Below are positions 33,115 through 41,040 of a stretch of 64,000 nt of DNA, one piece after another. The notes under the pieces were generated by a model, which was not told where the DNA came from, ran no database searches, and was given only the letters and a program-made list of their open reading frames with translations. The DNA comes from Streptomyces sp. NBC_00271 (lineage in GTDB: Bacteria > Actinomycetota > Actinomycetes > Streptomycetales > Streptomycetaceae): the NCBI RefSeq assembly GCF_036178845.1, contig NZ_CP108070.1, positions 11,656,001-11,720,000 on the forward strand. The letters are read 5' to 3'. Positions within the stretch are counted from its first letter, which is position 1. Every line of letters starts with the position of its first letter. A program made the position numbers and the translations under genes.

Positions 33115-33142
33115 AACGAATCGATGGCGTTAATGTGGCCCC

Positions 33143-33628
33143 ATGAACGCCGACGTTCCCCACCGGACCACCCCCTCACGTGTGACCGACCGTCCCGGGG
33201 ACGCCTCGCCCTTCGCTCTCGGCCTGCTGCTGCGCCGGGCGCACTGGCGCGCGGCCGCGGTGATGGAGGAGGCGCTTCGGCCGCTCGGCATCGAGCTGCG
33301 GCATTTCGCCGTGCTGATCGTGCTGGTCGACCGCGGACCCACGGTGCAGCGGGACCTGGCGGCGGCGACGGGGTCGGACAAGGCGGGAATCATGCGGGTC
33401 GTGGACGACCTGGAGCGCAGGGGACTGGCCGTGCGCAAGAACGTTCCGGGGGACCGGCGGGTGCGGGCGGTGGAGATCACGCCCGAGGGCGTGGAGCTCT
33501 TCGACGCAGCTCATGTGGCGGCGGCGCCGCTGGCCGAACATCTGGTCGCCGAACTGGGGCCCGGCGAGCCCGAGCAGCTGACGGATCTGCTGACCCGGTT
33601 TGCCCATCCCGCAGGCGGCGAGGCGTAA
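33143..33628 (+). CDS. MarR-family regulator
   Basis: This 161-residue winged-helix protein has LLLRRAHWRAAAVMEEALRPLGIELRHFAVLIVL, then LAAATGSDKAGIMRVVDDLERRGLAVRKNVPGDRRVRAVEITPEGVEL with the DxRxR-type wing of MarR proteins. It has no Shine-Dalgarno sequence; TAATGT 6 bp before ATG suggests leaderless expression. A shared motif links its promoter with that of the nitroreductase 0.4 kb downstream, and an azoreductase remnant lies between, so it is likely a redox or phenolic sensor. Confidence 0.9.
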   Translation: MNADVPHRTTPSRVTDRPGDASPFALGLLLRRAHWRAAAVMEEALRPLGIELRHFAVLIVLVDRGPTVQRDLAAATGSDKAGIMRVVDDLERRGLAVRKNVPGDRRVRAVEITPEGVELFDAAHVAAAPLAEHLVAELGPGEPEQLTDLLTRFAHPAGGEA

Positions 33629-33811
33629 GCGCGCCCGCGCACCGGCCGCGTGGGCGCGTGTCGTCTCATGCGGCTGTCGCGGCGAACCCGGCCTTGAGGG
33701 CGGCAGCCGTCGTCACCGCCGGGCAGGGCGCAGGCGACGGGAACGCCGCGTGACGTACCGGGGTGAGGCGTCAGGCGGCGTCCATGGCCCGGGGGTTATG
33801 CGGCGAGGCGC

Positions 33812-33889
33812 TCAGCGAGTTGTCCGGCCTTGGGGCGAGGACGCCTCGCCGGGGAACACGGACGAGTCGATGTGCAGCAGCGTGGCCAT
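33812..33889 (-). pseudogene. FMN-dependent NADH-azoreductase remnant (N-terminus)
   Basis: From ATG 33889, with GGAGAGAG upstream, the frame reads MATLLHIDSSVFPGEAS and then goes out of frame to a stop after 25 codons. This is the typical start of AzoR-type flavodoxin-like enzymes (LHIDSS phosphate-binding loop). No further azoreductase sequence follows. It stands divergent to the nitroreductase, in the 0.4-kb space after the MarR gene. Confidence 0.6.
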
Positions 33890-33963
33890 GGGCTCTCTCC
33901 AGGAGCGGTGTCCGGAGCGGGGGACCAGGGGCAGAGGGTTTGTACGGGACAATCGTTAAACAC

Positions 33964-33975
33964 GAGATGGTATCG
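33964..33975. promoter_or_regulatory. Candidate MarR operator (nitroreductase promoter)
   Basis: GAGATGGTATCG, similar to 33103-33114, within an AT-rich promoter stretch (GGTACTATATTGAATG) 60 bp before the nitroreductase start. Confidence 0.4.
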
Positions 33976-34034
33976 GATGGTACTATATTGAATGAAACGA
34001 AAGTGCCTCGTCGCGCGGAGGGAGGTGGGCGACC

Positions 34035-34703
34035 GTGAACGTCTACGAGGCGGTCACGAGCCGGCGGGCGGTACGCGGATTCACCGACCGGCCCGTCCCG
34101 AGGGAGGTGCTGGAGCGGGTGCTGTCCGGCGCGGCCTGGACACCGTCCGGATCGAACCTCCAGCCGTGGCACACCTACGTGCTGACCGGCGGACCGCTGG
34201 CCGAACTCAAGAAGCGCGCCGGCGAGCGCCTGGCCGTGGGCGACCCCTGGGACGAGCCGGAGTACGAGCAGTACCCGCCCGCACTGAAGTCCCCGTACCG
34301 CGAACGCCGATCCGCCTTCGGCGAGCAGCGCTACGGCGCACTCGGCATTGCGCGCGAGGACATGGAGGCGCGCCAGAGGGCCGCTTCCGCGAACTGGGAC
34401 TGTTTCGGCGCCCCCGCCGCCCTGTTCTGCTACATCGACCGCGACCTGGGCCCGGCCCAATGGTCCGACGTCGGCATGTATCTGCAGACCGTCATGCTGC
34501 TGCTGCGCGCCGAAGGGCTGCACAGCTGCGCGCAGATGGCATGGGCGAAGTACCGCAAGACCGTCGCGGAGGTCCTGTCACCCCCGGACGAGCTCGTCCT
34601 CTTCTGCGGCATGTCGATCGGGTTCGAGGACGTCACGGTGGGATACACCCGTACGGGCCGGGCGCCGCTCGACGAGACGGTCACGTTCGTCGGTGACTAC
34701 TGA
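34035..34703 (+). CDS. Nitroreductase-family protein
   Basis: This 222-residue flavin enzyme shows the nitroreductase plan: VYEAVTSRRAVRGFTDRPVPREVLERVL at the N-terminus, AAWTPSGSNLQPWHTYVLTG (FMN binding), WSDVGMYLQTVMLLLRAEGLHSCAQMAW and the C-terminal CGMSIGFED. Such FMN enzymes reduce nitro groups or quinones or oxidise azolines in RiPP/NRPS pathways. GTG 34035 follows GGAGGGAGG. Probably under the MarR regulator upstream. Confidence 0.9.
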   Translation: MNVYEAVTSRRAVRGFTDRPVPREVLERVLSGAAWTPSGSNLQPWHTYVLTGGPLAELKKRAGERLAVGDPWDEPEYEQYPPALKSPYRERRSAFGEQRYGALGIAREDMEARQRAASANWDCFGAPAALFCYIDRDLGPAQWSDVGMYLQTVMLLLRAEGLHSCAQMAWAKYRKTVAEVLSPPDELVLFCGMSIGFEDVTVGYTRTGRAPLDETVTFVGDY

Positions 34704-34795
34704 CACCGCCCGTCCTCGGCCGGTCAAGGCGCCGTTTCCCGCCACGCGCACATAAGTGGTCCATATGCATCAAGGGGCCGGCATGCCGTCGGCGC

Positions 34796-35119
34796 TCAGG
34801 CCACGGCCCAGGGGCCCAGGTCGCGCGTGCGGCGTGCGGCCGCGGCGGGCCGGCTCTCGTCCCATGCCGGGGCCAGCGCGGCGGAGAGGATGCCCCAGAG
34901 CTGGCCGGCGCTCAGGGCGTGCACCGGGACGACGATCTGGCCGGCGAGGCTGACGCGGAACGCGGACTCCAGCGCGCTGACGATGCCGATGAGCGCCATG
35001 GAGTCCAGCCCGTAGGCCTCCATCGGGACGTCGGCGGCGGGCTCCTTGTCCTTGCCGAGCCCCGGCAGGCCCTGGCGCAGGACGTCCTCGAACTTCGCGT
35101 TCCACGGTGCGTGGGCCAT
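34796..35119 (-). CDS. Acyl/peptidyl carrier protein
   Basis: This 107-residue protein is a free-standing carrier: FEDVLRQGLPGLGKDKEPAADVPMEAYGLDSMALIGIVSALESAF with Ser in DSM as the phosphopantetheine site, a helix II as usual, then a C-terminal extension (PAAAARRTRDLGPWAVA). It is the only carrier in the window with its serine and so the likely partner of the acyl-AMP ligase and of C1. ATG 35119 follows GGAAGGAAG. A SARP-type repeat (22-bp spacing) stands upstream. Confidence 0.85.
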   Translation of the reverse strand: MAHAPWNAKFEDVLRQGLPGLGKDKEPAADVPMEAYGLDSMALIGIVSALESAFRVSLAGQIVVPVHALSAGQLWGILSAALAPAWDESRPAAAARRTRDLGPWAVA

Positions 35120-35186
35120 TGGGCGACTTCCTTCCGGGACACGGGAGAGGCGAAGCGGTGCTCCGGGCAGCACCGTGCCGCGTCCC

Positions 35187-35215
35187 GCTCGAGTCGCCGT
35201 GGACGCCCGCTCAGG
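35187..35215 (-). promoter_or_regulatory. SARP-type repeats before the ACP gene
   Basis: On the minus strand CCTGAGC (35215-35209) and CTCGAGC (35193-35187) lie 22 bp apart, upstream of the ACP start. The -10 at 9 bp (CACGGT) is moderate. Confidence 0.5.
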
Positions 35216-35244
35216 CCGCGGGCCCGCCCCGTGACATGACCGAA

Positions 35245-35276
35245 GCCCCCGCCACGGTGCTGCTGCCGGCGGGGGC
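35245..35276 (-). terminator. Terminator of the IGWP-repeat gene
   Basis: GCCCCCGCC (35245-35253) pairs with GGCGGGGGC (35268-35276), about 110 bp past the stop of the IGWP gene on the minus strand. Confidence 0.55.
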
Positions 35277-35384
35277 CTCACGGGTTCGGCGGGTGGTCCG
35301 GTGGACGTCGTACGGGGGCGGCGGCGGGGAAGCGTTCCGCGCACGCGCGGGGACGGGGCGGCCGTGCGAGGGCGGGCGGCACCC

Positions 35385-35798
35385 TCAGACGGCCGCGCTG
35401 CCGCCCGCGACCGGCCAGCCGATGTCGTCGGTGGCGGAGGCGGTGGTGGCGGTGGTCTTGGGCCAGCCGATGTCGCCGTTCGCCGAGACGACGGTGACCT
35501 TGGGCCAGCCGATGTCGTCGGTGGCGGAGACGGTGGTGACGGTGCCCTTCGGCCAGCCGATGTCGTCCGTGGCCGCGGCGGTGGTGGCGGTGGTCTTGGG
35601 CCAGCCGATGTCGCCCTCCGCGGAGGCGGCGGAGACGGTGCCGGCCGTCCTCGGCCAGCCGATGGAGGAGGAGGCGGTCGTGGTGCTCGCCGCCTTGGGC
35701 CAGCCGATGCCGTCCGCGGCGGTGCTGATGCCGCCGGCGGTGAGTACGGCGGAGGCGACGGCGGCGGTGACGGCGAGGCGGGCGACGAGGTTCTTCAT
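35385..35798 (-). CDS. Secreted protein with seven IGWP repeats
   Basis: The 137-residue precursor has a clear signal peptide (MKNLVARLAVTAAVASAVL, TAGGISTAA cut region) and then seven copies of the core (D/G/S)IGWP(K/R/V). The last five have the strict form DIGWP and are spaced 14-16 residues by Thr/Ala/Val/Ser linkers (TTATTAAAT, GTVTTVSAT, VTVVSANG). No cysteines, no known domain. Each core except the last is followed by a Lys/Arg, a possible cleavage point. It shares the tripartite TTGGCAA operator with the divergent class-V aminotransferase homologue and with C2. Function unknown; a multi-core peptide precursor or wall repeat protein are both possible. Confidence 0.75.
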   Translation of the reverse strand: MKNLVARLAVTAAVASAVLTAGGISTAADGIGWPKAASTTTASSSIGWPRTAGTVSAASAEGDIGWPKTTATTAAATDDIGWPKGTVTTVSATDDIGWPKVTVVSANGDIGWPKTTATTASATDDIGWPVAGGSAAV

Positions 35799-35832
35799 GA
35801 CAGCTCCTCCGTGGCAATGAAGCGAATCTGCG

Positions 35833-35862
35833 TTGGTAACTTCTTGCCAAGAAGCTTGGCAA
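35833..35862. promoter_or_regulatory. Tripartite TTGGCAA operator before the IGWP gene
   Basis: TTGGTAA (35833), TTGCCAA (35844) and TTGGCAA (35856) alternate in direction with 4-5 bp gaps, 35 bp upstream of the IGWP start codon. Confidence 0.7.
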
Positions 35863-36070
35863 TGCCTCCTCGGGATCTGCTCGGTATTCGCTGGAGATGG
35901 GCTGGAGGCCGGCGAGAGTCGCCGTACCGCCTGCGCGGATGCCTGGCAAAGTTTGTCAAACACCCCGCTCCGCGGGTCGCGCGGAGCCGAACCCGAGGGG
36001 GTTGAACTGCACTTTCGCGGCCCCTCCGCTAGAGCGCCGCCGGAGCCCCCGTTGCCATCACGGCCTCGCG

Positions 36071-36101
36071 CTTGGCAATGTATTGCCAAGCAAGTTGGCA
36101 A
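36071..36101. promoter_or_regulatory. Tripartite TTGGCAA operator before the aminotransferase homologue
   Basis: CTTGGCAA-N4-TTGCCAAG (36071-36090) plus TTGGCAA (36095-36101), 30 bp before the start codon. An additional weaker pair TGGCAA/TTGTCAA lies at 35944-35959. Confidence 0.7.
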
Positions 36102-36132
36102 TATTTGGCGACAGCGGGGGGAGGCCCCGGAA

Positions 36133-37506
36133 ATGAACGCGACGCCGTCATCCACGGACCACAGGGACCACACGTACGGCACGGACCACGCGTACGGCAC
36201 GGACGGCACGGACGGCACGGACCGCACGGAGCCCGCGGACCGGGAGGGCCGGACGGTCCACCTGGACACGGCGGGCTGGGGCACCATGCCCGCCGCCGTC
36301 CGCGCACTCGTCGCCGACTGCGCGAGCCGCGAGGACCGCTACGGCCCGCACGAGCTCGAGGAGGACCTCGAGGACGTCCTGCGCACCGAGGTCCACGAGC
36401 GCCTCGGCGCTCTGCTCGGCGTCCCGGCCGCCGACACCGCCGTCGTCACGGACGCCGCCGGCGCCTTCGACGCGCTGGTCTCCCGCCTCACCCCCGGCCG
36501 CGGCGAGCGCGTCTGGACGACCCCCTACGAGAGCGCCGCCCGCCTGACCGCCCTCTACGCCCTGCGCGACCGCACCCGCTGCACGGTGGAGGTCGTTCCG
36601 CTGCGCGAGGACGGGGACCTGGACCTGGAGTGGATGGCCCGGCACATCGACGACGACGTCGCCCTCGTCTCGGTCGTCCACGTCCCCTCCGGCTGCGGAA
36701 TCGTCAACCCGGTCGAGGAGATCGGGCAGATCCTCGCCCCGTACCGGTGCGTGTACGCCGTCGACGCCTCCTACTCCGCCGGCCAGCTCCCCGTGGATGC
36801 CGGCCGCATCGGCTGCCAGCTGCTGACGGGGGACGGCTGGCGCTTCCTGCGCGGCCCGTACGCCGTCGGGTTCGCCTTCCTGGCGCCCCGGCTGCGTGCC
36901 GCGTTCGAGGACGCCGCCGCCCACCGCCCCCTGCCGCCGAACGCGGCCGTCGCGGGCCTGAACGCCGCCCTGGCCCACCACACCGCCACCACCGCCACCA
37001 CCGCCACGGCCACCACCGACGGACCCGCCGGCCTGGCCGGGCAGGGGCTCCTGCCCGCCCTGCGCGCCGCCGTCGAGGAGTGCCCCGGCACCGAACTGAT
37101 CGCCCCGGGCCGGGTCCAGTCCGCCATCCTCGCCTTCCGCCACCGCGACCTGCCCGCCGCGCTCGTCCGCCGCCGGCTGGCGGCCCGCGGTGTCGTCCTG
37201 TGGAAGACGGTCGCGCAGGAAACCCCGCTCCACCTGCCCCGTTCCGGCGCCACCACGGCCCTGCGCGCCTCCCTCGGCCCCGACACCACCCCCCAGGACA
37301 TCGCCCGCTTCGGCCGCGCCCTGCGGGAAGTCGTCCGCGAGGAGACCGCCGGTGCGCAACGCCCCCGCCCCGCCCGCACCCTCCCTCCCACCCCCACCCC
37401 GACCCCCACTCCCGCCCTCGCCTCTGCCCCGGCCCCGGTCCCGCCCGCGGGGCCCCGGCCCCGGCCGTCCGCCCGCCGCCACCTGACCCTGTGCCCCACG
37501 CCCTGA
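36133..37506 (+). CDS. Class-V aminotransferase homologue lacking the PLP lysine
   Basis: This 457-residue protein has the cysteine-desulfurase/EgtE-like fold pattern: [49 protein letters not shown] (PLP-binding Asp) and [20 protein letters not shown]. In relatives the last motif is G-R-K-x-L-R-G-P with the Schiff-base Lys; here it is W-R-F-L-R-G-P. The whole protein contains only one Lys, in VLWKTVA, far from that site. It either does not form an internal aldimine or has a new role. The N-terminus has GTD/YGTD repeats and the C-terminus a Pro-rich tail. It has the TTGGCAA operator shared with the divergent IGWP gene. Confidence 0.8.
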   Translation: MNATPSSTDHRDHTYGTDHAYGTDGTDGTDRTEPADREGRTVHLDTAGWGTMPAAVRALVADCASREDRYGPHELEEDLEDVLRTEVHERLGALLGVPAADTAVVTDAAGAFDALVSRLTPGRGERVWTTPYESAARLTALYALRDRTRCTVEVVPLREDGDLDLEWMARHIDDDVALVSVVHVPSGCGIVNPVEEIGQILAPYRCVYAVDASYSAGQLPVDAGRIGCQLLTGDGWRFLRGPYAVGFAFLAPRLRAAFEDAAAHRPLPPNAAVAGLNAALAHHTATTATTATATTDGPAGLAGQGLLPALRAAVEECPGTELIAPGRVQSAILAFRHRDLPAALVRRRLAARGVVLWKTVAQETPLHLPRSGATTALRASLGPDTTPQDIARFGRALREVVREETAGAQRPRPARTLPPTPTPTPTPALASAPAPVPPAGPRPRPSARRHLTLCPTP

Positions 37507-37713
37507 CCCCGCCCCCGAATCTGAAGGATGCGTCCGGGACGCCCGTCTGCGGACCGGCCGTGATCAAGCGCCCGGAGAAAGCGCTGGATAGAATTCGGGC
37601 ATGGGTGAGCGGCCCGTTCACACGGCTGCGCCGGGACCCGCTCCGGGAGTCGGTTCCGGCGGCGCGGGGGGCTGTCCCGGGGCGCTCGCACGGTGGGCCG
37701 GCGGCGGTGTGTG

Positions 37714-38748
37714 ATGGGCGCGGCGTCGGGGGGCATGGAGCTGTACTCCGGCCGGGCCTCGGGCCTGATCGGGGCCCAGATCGCGGGCTACCGGGTGGAG
37801 CGCGAGATCGGCCGCGGGGGCATGGCCGTCGTGTACTGCGCCAAGGACCTGCGTCTGGACCGTACGGTCGCGCTGAAACTGCTCGCCCCGGAACTGGCCC
37901 GCAACGACACCTTCCGGCGCCGCTTCACGCACGAGTCGCTGGTGGCCGCCGCCATCGACCACCCGCACATCGTGCCGGTCTTCGAGGCCGGTGAGACGGA
38001 CGGTGTCCTGTACATCGCCATGCGGTACGTCTCGGGGCTGGATCTGCGGGCCCTGCTCGACCGGGACGGCCCGCTGCCGGTGACGACCGCGCTGCGGATC
38101 GCCGGGCAGGTGGCGTCGGCGCTGGACGCGGCCCATGAACACGACCTGGTGCACCGGGACGTCAAGCCCGGCAACATCCTGGTGGCCCGGGGCACGGACA
38201 GTGATCATCCCGAGTACGTCTACCTCACGGATTTCGGGCTGACGAAGAAGTCGCTGTCGCTGACCGGGTTCACGACCGTCGGCGAGTTCGTCGGCACGCT
38301 CGACTACGTGGCCCCGGAGCAGATCTCGGGCCGCCCGGTGGACGGCCGGTGCGATCTGTACGGCTTCGCCTGCGTCGTCTACGAAACCCTCGCGGGCGCC
38401 CCGCCCTTCCAGCGGGACGACGACATGGCGCTGCTGTGGGCGCACCAGTACGACCAGCCGCCGCCCCTGAGCGAGCAACGGCCGGGCATCCCGCCGGCGC
38501 TGGACGGCGTGCTGGCCAAGGCCCTGGCGAAGGTCCCCGAGGACCGTTACGACTCCTGCCTGGAGTTCGTGGCGGCACTGCGGGCCGCCGCGAGCGGCGC
38601 GGGCGCCGCCGCCGCTGCCGCGGTCGGCAAGGACGTGCACGCGCCGACCCAGGTGGTCCCCGCGGTCGCCGAAGCCCCGCGGGCACCCGAGCCGGTGCCG
38701 GAGCCGCCGGGGTGGGCCCGGCCGGTCTTCGGCCGTACCCCCGGATAG
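37714..38748 (+). CDS. Serine/threonine protein kinase (PknB-like, soluble)
   Basis: A 344-residue Hanks-type kinase: GYRVEREIGRGGMAVVYCAKD (glycine loop), VALKLLA (ATP Lys), HRDVKPGNILV (catalytic loop), DFGLTKK (DFG) and VGTLDYVAPEQISG (activation segment and APE). No transmembrane segment or PASTA repeats follow; the last ~60 residues are Ala/Pro-rich. ATG 37714 is used, but ATG 37735 (MELYSGRASG) with GGGGGG upstream is equally possible. The next gene downstream encodes a DUF6777-type membrane protein, a frequent partner in Streptomyces. Confidence 0.95.
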   Translation: MGAASGGMELYSGRASGLIGAQIAGYRVEREIGRGGMAVVYCAKDLRLDRTVALKLLAPELARNDTFRRRFTHESLVAAAIDHPHIVPVFEAGETDGVLYIAMRYVSGLDLRALLDRDGPLPVTTALRIAGQVASALDAAHEHDLVHRDVKPGNILVARGTDSDHPEYVYLTDFGLTKKSLSLTGFTTVGEFVGTLDYVAPEQISGRPVDGRCDLYGFACVVYETLAGAPPFQRDDDMALLWAHQYDQPPPLSEQRPGIPPALDGVLAKALAKVPEDRYDSCLEFVAALRAAASGAGAAAAAAVGKDVHAPTQVVPAVAEAPRAPEPVPEPPGWARPVFGRTPG

Positions 38749-38996
38749 CCGCACGCCGTACGTCCGTCCGGCCGTGCGCCGCCCGCCCCGGTGCGGGCCC
38801 TGCCCGCTCCTGCCGGGTGTGGGCCGTCGGCTTGCGAGGTGTGCGGCACGGCCGCACACAATGGTGTGAAGAGGCACCGGCGGGCGGAGGGCGAGGGGGC
38901 GGGCGCGGGGCCGACGGCAGGAGGTTGTGTTGCGGGTTTCCTGAGGCTGTGCCGCTGGCCTGTGTGCCGCAGGCCCCGATGCCGGGAGTGGAGCTC

Positions 38997-40700
38997 GTGA
39001 GCATCGAACCGTCGTCGTCCCAACCGCCGTCCGGCCGTCCCAAAGGTCCTCCGTCGGGGCCGCTGGCGGGGCCTTCCCAGCCGGACCGGCCCACACCCCC
39101 GGACGCCGAAACCCGCCTCGGCGGCGGGCGGTCGGGACCGCCGGTCGGACCGCCCGGCGGATCCGGCGGCGGGGGCCCGGGCGGCGGCGAGGGCCCGCAC
39201 CACCCGTGGTGGAAGTCCGCGCCCCGGGTGGCCGTGGTCGCCACCGCCATCGTGGCGGCGGTGGCCCTGATCCTCGTGTTCACCCGTTCCGACGACACCT
39301 CGAACCAGCAGCGGGGCGAGGTCTTCCTGCAGTCCGCCGGGAGCACGGGCGCGGACCCGTTCACGGAGTCGACCGCGAAGGAGAGCACCGCGCCGACGGC
39401 GACACCCTCGCTGCCCTCCACGGCCACGGGCACGGACAACGCGGTACAGAGCGTGAGCGGTGACGCCCCCGGCCTCTACGGCGGGACACGCAACGTCGCC
39501 AGCTGCGACGTGGAGAAGCAGATCACCGCCCTCAAGGCGGAACCGTCGAAGAACGCGGCCTTCGCCTCGGTGCTGGGCATCCAGCCCTCCGCCGTCCCCG
39601 GCTATCTGCGCACCCTCACCTCCGTACAGCTCCGGGCGGACACCCGGGTCACCAACCACGGCTACCGCAACGGTTCTGCCACCACCTATCAGGCCGTGCT
39701 GCAGGCGGGCACCGCCGTCCTGGTCGACGAGCGCGGGGTACCGCGGGTGCGCTGCGCCTGCGGGAACCCGCTGACACCGCCGGCCGCGCAGCAGAGTGCC
39801 GCCCCCAGGCCGGTGGGCCAGTCGTGGTCCGGCTACCGGCCCTCGCACGTGGTCGTCGTCGCGCCGGCGCCCCGCCCGGTGAAGAAGTTCGTCGTGGCGG
39901 GCCAGAAGAAGGGCGAATGGTTCACCCGGGACCAGGGAGACCACCGCGGCGAGTACGACAAGAAGACGACACCGCCACCGCCACCGCCTCCGCCGCCACC
40001 GAAGCCGTCCACGACGGGCAGGGAACAGACACCCTCGAACGGCGACACCTCGCAGGGACCGGGCAAGCCGTCCAAGCCGTCGGAGTCGGGCAAGTCGTCG
40101 AAGTCGTCGGAGTCGGGTAAGCCGTCGAAGCCGTCGAAGCCGTCGGAGTCGGACAAGTCGTCGAAGTCGTCGGAGTCGGGCAAGCCGTCGAAGCCGTCCG
40201 AGTCGGGTAAGCCGTCCGAGTCGGACAAGTCGTCGAAGTCCTCGGAGTCGGGCAAGTCGTCGGAGTCGGGCAAGCCCTCCAAGTCGTCCGAGTCAGGCAA
40301 GCCCTCCAAGTCCTCCGAGTCGTCGAAGTCCGGCAAGGAGTCGTCACCGTCGAAGGACAAGTCCTCGTCGGAGTCGGGCAAGCCGTCCTCTCCGTCGTCC
40401 GGGCCGTCCTCACCGGGCTCCTCCCAGCCGTCGTCATCGCCGCCGTCGCCGTCCGAGAAGTCCTCGAAGCCGCAGGCCCCGTCCTCCGAACCGCCCTCCT
40501 CGCAGCCCGAGCCAAAGACGTCCGCGCCCCAGACCTCCGAGCCTCCGCCCCTGTCCTCGGCACCCCTGTCCTCCGAGCCCCTGTCCTCCGCGCCCCAGAA
40601 CACGGAGCCCCAGAATTCCGGCCCCCCGCCCGCCGACACAGAACAGCAGCAACAGCAGGAGCAGGAGCAGCAGCAACCGCCGGGCCCCGAGGGGTCCTAG
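38997..40700 (+). CDS. DUF6777-type membrane-anchored protein with Ser/Lys repeats
   Basis: This 567-residue protein has a Pro/Gly-rich cytoplasmic start, one membrane helix (RVAVVATAIVAAVALILVF), then a globular extracellular domain with CDVEKQITALKAEPSKNAAFASVLGI and VRCACGNPLTPP typical of DUF6777 proteins. From about residue 320 it is a low-complexity tail, (S-E-S-G-K-P-S-K-S)n, then Ser/Pro-rich and a Gln-rich end. GTG 38997 is chosen because homologous content starts there. Immediately after the kinase gene; may be its substrate or receptor. Confidence 0.75.
   Translation: MSIEPSSSQPPSGRPKGPPSGPLAGPSQPDRPTPPDAETRLGGGRSGPPVGPPGGSGGGGPGGGEGPHHPWWKSAPRVAVVATAIVAAVALILVFTRSDDTSNQQRGEVFLQSAGSTGADPFTESTAKESTAPTATPSLPSTATGTDNAVQSVSGDAPGLYGGTRNVASCDVEKQITALKAEPSKNAAFASVLGIQPSAVPGYLRTLTSVQLRADTRVTNHGYRNGSATTYQAVLQAGTAVLVDERGVPRVRCACGNPLTPPAAQQSAAPRPVGQSWSGYRPSHVVVVAPAPRPVKKFVVAGQKKGEWFTRDQGDHRGEYDKKTTPPPPPPPPPPKPSTTGREQTPSNGDTSQGPGKPSKPSESGKSSKSSESGKPSKPSKPSESDKSSKSSESGKPSKPSESGKPSESDKSSKSSESGKSSESGKPSKSSESGKPSKSSESSKSGKESSPSKDKSSSESGKPSSPSSGPSSPGSSQPSSSPPSPSEKSSKPQAPSSEPPSSQPEPKTSAPQTSEPPPLSSAPLSSEPLSSAPQNTEPQNSGPPPADTEQQQQQEQEQQQPPGPEGS
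40080..40380. repeat. Tandem TCGGAGTCGGGCAAG-type coding repeats
   Basis: Many imperfect copies of a 15-18 bp unit (tcggagtcgggcaagccgtcg) encode the Ser-Glu-Ser-Gly-Lys-Pro tail of the DUF6777 protein. Such a tract is prone to slippage and length change. Confidence 0.8.
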
Positions 40701-41040
40701 CAGCGCTGGCGCACATACGCCGCAGGGTGTCCCAGGACCACCGTGCGGCATCTTTTTGCGCGCTTTACCCGACTCGTCCCGCTGGGTCAAGTCACGACTC
40801 CTCGGAACGTGACCGTGCGGTGCCCGTGGGGCCTACTTGAAGTGCGGGCCTCACCGGAAAGGAAATCCGGAAAATAGATGAGGCAGGACGGTAGGACGGA
40901 AATCTTCGGCAGAGGGTTTTCTCTTTCACCGAAACCGCGAATTGTCCCGGTGCGGCGGTCCCGGTAAAACGGTCCGCCGGCTGTCGTCCCGAATTTTCGG
41001 GACGGGCAGAAGAGTCCCCTGAATCGGTAGGAGAAAACCC
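40701..41040. other. Intergenic region with two hairpins
   Basis: No gene seen. It contains GTCCCGAATTTTCGGGAC (about 40,986-41,003) and CCGGAAAGGAAATCCGG. An AT-richer stretch (GGTTTTCTCTTTCACC) probably belongs to the promoter of the glycine-rich gene at 41041. Confidence 0.45.

Noticed and set aside
36163..36230. Microsatellite-like ACGGACGGCACGG repeats
   Set aside because: They encode the GTDGTDGTD start of the class-V homologue; the gene start and Shine-Dalgarno sequence fit, so no separate element is claimed.
40080..40380. CRISPR-like tandem repeats
   Set aside because: The units are 15-18 bp, without unique spacers, and lie inside the coding frame of the DUF6777 protein as Ser/Glu/Gly/Lys repeats.
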